From contig NZ_NIQC01000001.1 in NCBI RefSeq assembly GCF_002216005.1, positions 1 to 64,000 on the forward strand: DNA of 64,000 nt. The letters are read 5' to 3'. This document shows, in pieces, positions 54,272-61,173 of this stretch (its first letter is position 1; every line of letters begins with the position of its first letter). The notes under the pieces were generated by a model. The model was not told the origin of the DNA. It saw only the letters and a list, made by a program, of their open reading frames with translations, and searched no databases. A program made the translations under genes and the position numbers. The DNA comes from Natranaerobius trueperi. GTDB lineage: Bacteria > Bacillota > Natranaerobiia > Natranaerobiales > Natranaerobiaceae.

Positions 54272-55321
54272 ATGGAGCAAACAGTAAAAATAAAACTAGT
54301 GCCGACTAAAAACCAAGAAAAACATCTGACCAATATTTCAAAAGAATATATTAAAACTATCAATGCTTTGGTATCTAAAATGGTACAAGAAGAACAAGCA
54401 TTAAAGCTGTCGTCAAAAGATGTTCAAGCATCTATGCCAAGTGCAGTAAAAAATCAATCTATTCGTGAAGCAAAAAGTGTCTACCGCAGATCCAAGAAGA
54501 TAAAAAGAGTACCAGTCTTAAAAAAGCCCGTCTGCATATGGAACAACCAAAACTATAGGATAAAAGAAAACACAATTGAATTTCCAGTGTACATCAATGG
54601 TAAATCAAAACGAATTGCAGTAAAAGCTATTTTAACAGAGTACCAACAGAATCTATTAAAAAACAAATTAGGGACACTTCGCATCACGAAAAAATCAAAT
54701 AAATGGATCGCCCAAGTATGTGTAACAGTACCAGAACCCAAACCTAAAGAGACTGATACAGTAATGGGAGTAGATCTAGGATTGAAGGCTCCAGCTGTTT
54801 CGGTAACAAGTACCGGAAAAACAAAATTCATAGGAAACGGAAGAAAAAACAAGTATATTCGCAGAAAATATAAGTTAAAACGTTCTGAACTAGGTCAAGC
54901 CAAGAAATTAAATGCCATCAAAACCTTAAATGACAAAGAACAAAGATGGATGAAAGACCAAGATCATAAAATTAGCCGTAAAGTGGTTGATTTTGCAATA
55001 GAAAACCAAGTTTCGGTCATTCGCTTAGAAAAACTGTCAAATATCCGAAACACGGCAAGAACAAGCCGTAAAAACGAAAAGAACCTACATACATGGTCAT
55101 TCCACCGGTTAGCATTATTTATTGAGTACAAAGCAAAACTAAGAGGTATAGCAGTAGAATATGTAGATCCAAAATATACGAGTCAAACTTGTCCCATATG
55201 TAGAAATCGCAACCATGTAAAAGACAGAAACTATCAATGCTCATGTGGTTTTAAAACCCACCGAGATCGGGTAGCAGGAATGAACATCATCCATGCACCT
55301 GTGATAGATGGAGTAGCGTAA
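54272..55321 (+). CDS. tnpB: TnpB, RNA-guided nuclease of an IS605-family element
   Basis: 349 residues. RuvC-like residues are intact: Asp in VMGVDLGLKAPAVS (about 165), Glu in VIRLEKLSNI (about 252) and Asp in HRDRVAGMNII (about 332). The zinc finger CPICRNRN...CSCG precedes the last. N-terminal REC-like part starts MEQTVKIKLVPTKNQEKHL. TnpB uses an RNA from the element's right end to cut the empty donor site after transposition. It is shorter than ISDra2 TnpB (408) but looks complete. GGGGGTGACTA precedes the ATG. Confidence 0.93.
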   Translation: MEQTVKIKLVPTKNQEKHLTNISKEYIKTINALVSKMVQEEQALKLSSKDVQASMPSAVKNQSIREAKSVYRRSKKIKRVPVLKKPVCIWNNQNYRIKENTIEFPVYINGKSKRIAVKAILTEYQQNLLKNKLGTLRITKKSNKWIAQVCVTVPEPKPKETDTVMGVDLGLKAPAVSVTSTGKTKFIGNGRKNKYIRRKYKLKRSELGQAKKLNAIKTLNDKEQRWMKDQDHKISRKVVDFAIENQVSVIRLEKLSNIRNTARTSRKNEKNLHTWSFHRLALFIEYKAKLRGIAVEYVDPKYTSQTCPICRNRNHVKDRNYQCSCGFKTHRDRVAGMNIIHAPVIDGVA

Positions 55322-55472
55322 GCAAAAGTCTATCAGCCTATACTGCTATATGCACTGGTATGGGAAGGGTACTGGCATACCCTTAACTTGGGAGCTGTCT
55401 AAAGCAGAAATGAATTGAGGACGCATAGCTACCCGAGAATCCTACGCATTTATGCGTGTGGAGTGTCAATGT
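55250..55472 (+). ncRNA. Putative omegaRNA region at the element's right end
   Basis: After tnpB lies a conserved, structured non-coding end: GGTATG/CATACC and GGGTA/TACCC hairpins (55358-55382), AACTTGGGAGC, and a terminal ACGCAT/ATGCGT hairpin (55444-55456). In TnpB systems the guide is read from the sequence directly right of the element, here glnA sequence beginning GTTAATCAG. The 5' boundary is a guess. Confidence 0.6.
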
Positions 55473-56682
55473 TAATCAGTTAGAAAAGGCCTTAGATGGT
55501 GAGTTAATGTTTGATGGATCTTCCATTGAAGGGTTTGTAAGAATTGAAGAATCAGATATGTACCTTCGTCCCGACCCAAATACATTTATGATCTTTCCTT
55601 GGAGAACTAATAGAACAGTCGCTAGAATAATCTGTGATGTCTATGATGCAAACAACGAACCTTTTGTTGGCTGTCCTAGATGTACCCTACAGCGAGTAAT
55701 AGAAGAAGCCAAGGAAATGGGATATACTATGAATGTGGGATCAGAAAATGAGTTCTTTTTATTTCATACAGGATCTGATGGTGAGCCATTATTAGAAACT
55801 CATGATAAAGCTGGTTACTTTGATTTAGCACCTGTTGATAAAGGTGAAGAAGCAAGAAGAGATATGACTATCACCTTACAACAGATGGGCTTTGAAATAG
55901 AAGCTACTCACCATGAAGTAGCACCAGGCCAACATGAAATTGGTTTTCAACTTGATGATGCTTTAACTACTGCAGATAAAATTGCTACCTTTCGTTATGT
56001 AGTAAGAACCATTGCAAAAGAACATGGTCTTCATGCTACTTTTATGCCAAAACCAATCCAAGGGATCAACGGTTCTGGTATGCATGCTAATATTAGTCTA
56101 TTTAAAGACGGAAAAATGCTTTTTATGACCCAGAAGGTGACCGAGAATTAAGTGATGATTGTAGATATTTCATTGGTGGACTACTTCAACATGCAAAAGC
56201 GATATCTGCTATCACAAACCCTACTATTAATTCCTATAAAAGGTTAGTACCAGGTTATGAAGCACCAGTTTATATTGCTTGGAGTGAAAAAAATCGTAGT
56301 CCTCTTATTAGAATTCCAGCTAAGAGAGGTACATCTACAAGGGTAGAAATGAGAAACCCTGATACTTCTTGTAACCCTTATCTAGCTACTGCTGTTATGC
56401 TAAAAGCTGGTTTACATGGTATCAAGCATAAAATTGAACCACCTGCTCCGATTAATAGAAATATCTATAATATGAGTGAGGAAGAAATGAAAGAACTTGG
56501 GATAGAAAGACTACCTGATAATTTAAAAGGTGCAATCAAGGAATTAGAAACTGATAAAATTATTCAAGATGCTCTAGGACCACATGCCTTTAAAAGCTTT
56601 ATTGCAGCAAAAAATCATGAATGGAACAGCTATATAAGTGCTGTTCATCCTTGGGAAAGAGAACAATATTTAACTAAATTCT

Positions 56683-56712
56683 AAACTGGACCTAAATAGG
56701 TTCAGTTTTTTT
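56683..56712 (+). terminator. glnA terminator
   Basis: AACTGGACCT (56683-56692), loop AAAT, AGGTTCAGTT (56697-56706), then T-run. Confidence 0.8.
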
Positions 56713-56780
56713 TAATACATAATTTTTAATATATCTTTGGATACTATTACTAGAAAAACTTTAGAAAGGAGGAACAATCC

Positions 56781-56993
56781 TTGACTAATTCACTATCACA
56801 AAAAGAGCAACAGCTCCTCCAGGAAGCAAAGGAATATGAAGAACTTTGTGTAGCAAAATATCAAACTTATGCTAATCAGTTATCAGATCAAGAACTAAGT
56901 AACCTATTTCAAAAATTAGCCGACAAAGAAAGATCCCATTATGATCAAATTGATCAGATTTTACAACAATATGGACAACAACAGCAAAATTAA
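56781..56993 (+). CDS. CotF-like small helical protein
   Basis: 70 residues, helical: SQKEQQLLQEAKEYEELCVAKYQTYANQLSDQELSNLFQKLADKERSHYDQIDQILQQYG. The KYQTYA...ADKERSHYDQI part resembles spore-coat CotF and related ferritin-like two-helix proteins. TTG start with AAAGGAGG upstream. It is directly followed by a second protein of the same type, as in many clostridial coat gene pairs. Confidence 0.7.
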   Translation: MTNSLSQKEQQLLQEAKEYEELCVAKYQTYANQLSDQELSNLFQKLADKERSHYDQIDQILQQYGQQQQN

Positions 56994-57031
56994 GTTAATT
57001 GAAAATTTTTATGTAAAGGAGGATGGTGGAC

Positions 57032-57277
57032 TTGTTTCAAAACAACCAAAACCAGCAAGGTAATCAAAAACAAAAAAGTCAGGACCAGCTCGCAGATCAA
57101 GCAATTCTACATGATATGCTAATGACAGAAAAGCATATTTCTTCATATTATGATGTAACTGTACTAGAAAGTGCTAGACCTCAAATTCGACAAGCTTTAC
57201 AACATATTCAACAAGAAGAACAACAACATGCAGAAGAGATATACCAAGCTATGGAAAAACGTGGCTGGTACAATTAA
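57032..57277 (+). CDS. CotF family spore-coat-like protein
   Basis: About 81 residues: Gln/Asn-rich start, then LADQAILHDMLMTEKHISSYYDVTVLESARPQIRQALQHIQQEEQQHAEEIYQAMEKRGWYN, the CotF/coat protein F pattern. AAAGGAGG directly abuts ATG 57023, leaving no spacing; TTG 57032 has nine bases and is preferred. Coat proteins suggest a sporulating ancestry or a non-spore role, which the sequence cannot decide. Confidence 0.82.
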   Translation: MFQNNQNQQGNQKQKSQDQLADQAILHDMLMTEKHISSYYDVTVLESARPQIRQALQHIQQEEQQHAEEIYQAMEKRGWYN

Positions 57278-57282
57278 TTAAT

Positions 57283-57312
57283 AAGGCTGCCAATTATGGC
57301 AGCCTTATTTCT
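57283..57312 (+). terminator. Terminator of the CotF pair
   Basis: AAGGCTGCC (57283-57291), loop AATTAT, GGCAGCCTT (57298-57306), T-rich end. Confidence 0.8.
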
Positions 57313-57399
57313 TTTCTCAGTTTTCCTGCTAACTATTCCACTTTCATAGTGTGTTGTTAATATAATATAGTAAGCATGGTTTATCTGGAGGAATTAAAT

Positions 57400-58044
57400 A
57401 TGAATAAAATAAAATTAATACCTATTAGAACACATTTAATTACTAATAAAGATGATATTGTTGAAGTTATTGAAAACTATACAAAAAAGATTGTTACAGA
57501 TAAGGACGTTATTTGTATAGCTGAAAGTGTTCTAGCTATCAGTCAAGGACGTTATTTCAAACCTAGTAAAATTAATCCTAGTATACTTTCTAGAACTTTA
57601 TGCCATTATACAAAACGTGATGGAAATCTAACAAACCCAGCTTCTATGGAACTTGCCGCAAAAGAAGTGGGTAAAGTTCGACTTTTATTAGGTGCTATAT
57701 TAGGCGGTGCAGGAAAGTTATTATTAAAAAAAGACGGTGTTTTTTATCAACTTGCAGGTTCTGAAGTCGCTAGAATTGATGATGTTGCACGCACTATGCA
57801 CCCTTTTGATCACTATATAGTACTTGGACCTAAAGAACCAGAAAAGGTATCAAAACAAATTGCAGAAAAAACAAATGCTAGCTGTGCTATAGTAGATGTA
57901 AATGATCTAGGTTTTGTAGACGTATTAGGAGCCTCTTCTGGTTTAGATAAAGATAAATTAGAAGAGTTACTAAAAACAAACCCTTTTGGTAATGATGATC
58001 AAAATACACCTATAACCATTATTAAAAACTACTTTAGTCACTAA
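57400..58044 (+). CDS. CofE-like gamma-glutamyl ligase domain protein
   Basis: 214 residues: IPIRTHLITNKDDIVEVIENYTKKIVTDKDVICIAESVLAISQGR, GKVRLLLGAILGGAGKLL, TMHPFDHYIVLGPKEPEKVSKQIAEKTNASCAIVDVNDLGFVDVLGAS. This is the coenzyme F420:L-glutamate ligase (CofE/FbiB) fold as found in Firmicutes that do not make F420; there its substrate is unknown. Start ATG 57400 has GGAGG upstream. It overlaps queT convergently by 11 bases. Confidence 0.8.
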   Translation: MNKIKLIPIRTHLITNKDDIVEVIENYTKKIVTDKDVICIAESVLAISQGRYFKPSKINPSILSRTLCHYTKRDGNLTNPASMELAAKEVGKVRLLLGAILGGAGKLLLKKDGVFYQLAGSEVARIDDVARTMHPFDHYIVLGPKEPEKVSKQIAEKTNASCAIVDVNDLGFVDVLGASSGLDKDKLEELLKTNPFGNDDQNTPITIIKNYFSH

Positions 58045-58504
58045 GATATTCGTTATTAGCTGAAATACGTGTAATACCTAATAGTACTGGTACTCCAAGT
58101 AAATAACAAGCTAATAATTGACCTACACCTACTTGCATCATCCCCATGAGAATTGGCCAATCTAATAATACACTTAGATACCCGCCTACAATTAAAGCAT
58201 TAACAATAATTGGTGGGATAGGAGCTAAAAATGGAGAAGGCATTTTCCGAGTTAGCACTGCTGCTAAAAAAGTAGCTGCACTACCAAATACTACATCAAT
58301 TAGACCTAAACCACCGAATATGTTTGCTATAAATACTCCGATAGTTAAGCCAGGTATTGCTGTTTTAAATAAATAAGGTAGTACTGTTAGTGCTTCAGAA
58401 ATTCTTATTTGCACTACACCAAATGAAATAGGAGCAAATAATAACGTAAGGGCCACATAAATTGCTGCAATAAGCGCAATTCTTATTAAATCTCGACTTT
58501 TCAT
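58034..58504 (-). CDS. queT: QueT, queuosine precursor transporter
   Basis: 156 residues with five or six membrane helices and the QueT pattern: IALIAAIYVALTLLFAPISFGVVQIRISEALTVLPYLF, GVFIANIFGGLGLIDVVFGSAATFLAAVLTRK. S-component of an energy-coupling transporter for preQ0/preQ1 or queuine. The preQ1-I riboswitch just upstream confirms the assignment. Confidence 0.93.
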   Translation of the reverse strand: MKSRDLIRIALIAAIYVALTLLFAPISFGVVQIRISEALTVLPYLFKTAIPGLTIGVFIANIFGGLGLIDVVFGSAATFLAAVLTRKMPSPFLAPIPPIIVNALIVGGYLSVLLDWPILMGMMQVGVGQLLACYLLGVPVLLGITRISANNEYLSD

Positions 58505-58512
58505 AGTATCAC

Positions 58513-58553
58513 TCTCCTTGTTTTTTGATAAGGCAGGGTGGCCGCGACCTGCC
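58513..58553 (-). ncRNA. PreQ1-I riboswitch of queT
   Basis: The minus strand reads GGCAGGU, CGCGGCCA, CCCUGCC, UUAUC and then the A-rich tail AAAAAACAAGGAG. The stem, C-rich loop and A-rich tail that folds back into the stem are the class I preQ1 aptamer. The tail runs directly into the AAGGAG ribosome site eight bases before queT, so preQ1 should block translation. Confidence 0.88.
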
Positions 58554-58689
58554 TCTCTTTTATTGTTTACACTTTTGGAAGTTTGAAAACTTATTTATTA
58601 TATCAGAAACTTCCAGCAATAATCTAGGCAGTATCTGATAAAAATATAAAATAGAAGGTCAAACCTTCTAAAAAGAAAGGAGGGGAACA

Positions 58690-58854
58690 TTGGAAAAACG
58701 TAACCAACCGATTGATGGCGTTAAGTGTGTAGTCGATAGTTGCTATTACTGGCACCAAGGAAACCAGTGTGTTGCCAAAACTATTGAAGTACAGCCACCA
58801 GGTGCTAAAGACATCCAAGAAACGGATTGTGCTACTTTTTATCCAAATAACTAA
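58690..58854 (+). CDS. DUF1540 small Cys-rich protein
   Basis: 54 residues from TTG 58690, with AAAGGAGGGG upstream: residues EKRNQPIDGVKCVVDSCYYWHQ, GNQCVAKTIEVQPPG and ETDCATFYPNN. The four Cys (C-x4-C, NQCVA, DCATF) and the A-I-V spacing fit DUF1540, a small, probably metal-binding family of Firmicutes. Easy to miss because of its length and TTG start. The longer frame on the opposite strand is a shadow. Confidence 0.85.
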   Translation: MEKRNQPIDGVKCVVDSCYYWHQGNQCVAKTIEVQPPGAKDIQETDCATFYPNN

Positions 58855-58923
58855 CCGTAAAAAGTAAAAAGTTTTTTCCATCACCTTCCCCCTTCTAACA
58901 TTTTACCCCCTCCCCCTCCACTA

Positions 58924-58954
58924 AAAAAATCTCCGGGATACCCGGAGATTTTTT
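58924..58954. terminator. Bidirectional terminator
   Basis: A-run, ATCTCCGGG, loop ATA, CCCGGAGAT, T-run. Serves the DUF1540 gene on plus and the NYN gene on minus. Confidence 0.85.
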
Positions 58955-59016
58955 ATTAATTTATATATAATAATATTTCGAATAATTTAATTATAATTAA
59001 GAATAATAATTTTTGA

Positions 59017-59586
59017 TTATTTTAATTCCATTTCTTGAATATCATCCATAGTTAGGTATATAATCTCATCACAGGCTTCTACTAAGTCATGATGAGGTTT
59101 GATCTCATGACTATATAAAAGGTAAACTATAATACCCTTATCTTTAGCCATTTGAATAGCTGGGACAAAATCACTGTCACTAGAAATCAAAGCAATATGG
59201 CTTATCTGTTGTTCAAAAGCAGAACGTGCAATATCTAATGCCATTAACACATCTACTTTCTTTTGTTCAAAGATTGGCTGTTTTTCTTCACTACGCCCCC
59301 GATATGCAAGGCTACCTAATCTTACTTCTGATCTAGGTAAACTACTTATTTTATTGAAAAAACGTTGTTTTTTACTAAAACGATCTTTTTCTTCAACTGT
59401 TGGGGGATTACCTTGATATGGAAGACAGTGATAATAATATGTACGCAATCTAGGAACCATAACTTGTCTACTTATCCAGCTATAGAGTCTTAAATAATCT
59501 ATTTTGGGTTCGCCTAATTTTGAGAAAACTTTTTCTAAAAAACCACCATCTATAAAAATATTTAGGCTTTGGCGATAATTTTTCAA
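59017..59586 (-). CDS. NYN domain (PIN-like) protein
   Basis: 189 residues: IFIDGGFLEKVF at the N-terminus, KKVDVLMALDIARSAFEQQISHIALISSDSDFVPAIQMAKDKGIIVYLL in the middle. The Asp residues in FIDGG, KKVDVLMALD and SSDSDF form the NYN/LabA metal site, so it is a putative ribonuclease. Start is TTG 59586 with AAAGGGGGTGAAAG upstream. Ninety-eight bases of leader RNA with a terminator lie before it. Confidence 0.85.
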   Translation of the reverse strand: MKNYRQSLNIFIDGGFLEKVFSKLGEPKIDYLRLYSWISRQVMVPRLRTYYYHCLPYQGNPPTVEEKDRFSKKQRFFNKISSLPRSEVRLGSLAYRGRSEEKQPIFEQKKVDVLMALDIARSAFEQQISHIALISSDSDFVPAIQMAKDKGIIVYLLYSHEIKPHHDLVEACDEIIYLTMDDIQEMELK

Positions 59587-59636
59587 ACTTTCACCCCCTT
59601 TTCGCCATACAAACAATTATTCTACCCAAAACCCCC

Positions 59637-59773
59637 TAAAAAAAATACAGGGGCCGCTCATGCGGCCCCAAGTCCGGATTTTGACCTGTCATCCCTTTTT
59701 AGAACGACAGGAAGTATTTTGGTGGGTACTCATTTTGCGCTTTGATTGTAACACCAAGTCTGAAAAATTGCAA
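59637..59773 (-). ncRNA. Leader RNA with promoter and terminator before the NYN gene
   Basis: Minus-strand promoter TTGCAA (59773-59768), 17-base spacer, TACAAT (59750-59745). The predicted RNA of about 98 nt starts near 59738, contains a CCTGTC/GACAGG hairpin (59684-59712 region) and ends in GGGGCCGC-TCAT-GCGGCCCC (59650-59669) followed by a long U-run. It is either an independent small RNA or an attenuator controlling the NYN gene 50 bases downstream. No known riboswitch motif was recognised. Confidence 0.7.
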
Positions 59774-59981
59774 TACCGAACTTGAGACATAAAATTATAT
59801 ATTTTTTTACGTTTACCATTTCGCTGAGCTTTTGTAAAATACCTCCCTGAAATAATTTTTATTTTGTAAATATTCGAATTTTTTATATTAGTTTATATTT
59901 ATTTAATTTAGAAGGTATTTCATTTAGGATGGCGAAATATTTATTATGAACGATAAAAGAGAATTATAAGGAGGGTCATAT

Positions 59982-61133
59982 ATGTTTATTATCAAAAATG
60001 CTAATATACTTACCATGACAGGTAAAAACCGAGAAGGTGAAGACATCTTAGTAAAGGACGGGAAGATAGCAGAAATCGGTCCTAATTTAACGACTCCTCA
60101 AGGGACAAAAGAAATTGATGCTTCTGGGAAAACTGTTATGCCCGGAATGATTGATCCACATACTCATCTAGGAGTTTTCGAAGAAGGTAATGCCTTTGAA
60201 GGAGATGATGTTAACGAACTAACTGGTCCTATTACACCTGAATTAAGAGCACTTGATGCAATTAATCCCTTTGATGTAGGACTTAGAGATGCTAGGACTA
60301 AAGGTATTACTTCAGTGATTACAGGTCCAGGAAGTGGAAATGTTATAGGTGGCCAATCTTATGCCATTAAAACTAAAGGCGAAATTGCTGATGAAATGCT
60401 TATGAAAGAAGAACCTGTTGGTCTTAAAGCAGCTTTTGGAGAAAATCCGAAACGAATATATAGCTCACAAAAGAAAAGTCCATCAACTAGAATGGCTACT
60501 GCCTCTCTAATGAGAAAAGCATTCTTTGAAGCAAAAGAATATCAAAGAAAACTAGAAGAAGCTGATGATGATAAATCTGTAGATTTAGACTTCAAAAAAG
60601 AAGTTCTTCGAAAAGCATTAAATAATGAATTAACAGTAAGGGCTCATGCTCATAGAGCAGATGATATTATGACCGCAATTAGAATTTCTAAAGAGTTTGG
60701 ATTCACCCTTTCAATAGAACATTGTACTGAAGGTCATAAAGTTGCAAAACAATTAAAAGAGCATGATATTCCTGCAGTAGTTGGACCTAGTATGACTGCT
60801 AGATCTAAAGTAGAATTACAGGAACGCTCATTTGAGACACCTAAGGCATTATATGACGAAGGAGTTAAGTTTGCTATCACTACTGACCATCCTGTCATCC
60901 CTATCTATACCCTTCCAATCTGTGCTGCTTTAGCTGTTAAAGAAGGGCTTCCAAAAGAAGAAGCTTTAAAAGCTATAACTATTAATGCAGCAGAAATTGC
61001 AGGTATTGATGATAAAGTAGGTACTTTAGAAGAAGGAAAAGATGCCGATATTCTAGTATTTGACGGAGACCCACTAAGTGTAGAATCTAATTTAGACTAT
61101 ATCTTTATTTCCGGTGAAGAGGTTACTTCCTAA
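59982..61133 (+). CDS. Metal-dependent amidohydrolase
   Basis: 383 residues of the imidazolonepropionase/dihydroorotase-like superfamily: GKTVMPGMIDPHTHLGVFEEG (metal HxH), VRAHAHRADDIM, LSIEHCTEGHK, FAITTDHPVIPI (metal Asp) and the C-terminal IDDKVGTLEEGKDADILVFDGDPL. Substrate unknown; N-acyl or cyclic amides are typical. AAGGAGGG before the ATG. A single gene with its own terminator. Confidence 0.88.
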   Translation: MFIIKNANILTMTGKNREGEDILVKDGKIAEIGPNLTTPQGTKEIDASGKTVMPGMIDPHTHLGVFEEGNAFEGDDVNELTGPITPELRALDAINPFDVGLRDARTKGITSVITGPGSGNVIGGQSYAIKTKGEIADEMLMKEEPVGLKAAFGENPKRIYSSQKKSPSTRMATASLMRKAFFEAKEYQRKLEEADDDKSVDLDFKKEVLRKALNNELTVRAHAHRADDIMTAIRISKEFGFTLSIEHCTEGHKVAKQLKEHDIPAVVGPSMTARSKVELQERSFETPKALYDEGVKFAITTDHPVIPIYTLPICAALAVKEGLPKEEALKAITINAAEIAGIDDKVGTLEEGKDADILVFDGDPLSVESNLDYIFISGEEVTS

Positions 61134-61136
61134 TAT

Positions 61137-61170
61137 AAATTCCCCGAATGAAATATCATTCGGGGAATTT
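61137..61170. terminator. Bidirectional terminator
   Basis: AAATTCCCCGAATG (to 61150), loop AAATAT, CATTCGGGGAATTT (61157-61170), between convergent genes. Confidence 0.85.
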
Positions 61171-61173
61171 TAC

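Larger units (their letters stand above)
54124..55472 (+). mobile_element. TnpB-only IS605-family element in glnA
   Basis: About 1349 bases inserted between codons for TV and NQLEK of glnA, after CTTACAGT. It has a left-end hairpin (54129-54166), a tnpB gene and a structured right end, with no tnpA and no target duplication beyond an ambiguous GT (54122-54123 or 55471-55472). This fits IS200/IS605 relatives mobilised in trans by a Y1 transposase. The transcription sense is the same as glnA. Confidence 0.9.
54017..56684 (+). pseudogene. glnA: Glutamine synthetase gene, broken twice
   Basis: A type I-alpha glutamine synthetase of about 440 residues in three pieces. 54017-54123 encodes MKREEIMAEVKDKNVEFIRLQFTDITGVLKNVALTV; from 55473 it resumes [21 protein letters not shown] after a 1.35 kb insertion. 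The frame then shifts at the A-run 56112-56116: five A where six would keep [20 protein letters not shown]. The remainder to WEREQYLTKF is intact (NPTINSYKRLVPGYEAP, NRSPLIRIPA). Active-site motifs such as FDLAP, NGSGMH and [11 protein letters not shown] are all present, so decay is recent. Product would be ATP-dependent glutamine synthesis. The single-base shift could be a sequencing error, but the insertion alone should inactivate the gene. Confidence 0.92.

Noticed and set aside
58624-58884. An 86-residue minus-strand frame
   Set aside because: It is the shadow of the DUF1540 gene, which has a strong ribosome site and conserved Cys on the plus strand.
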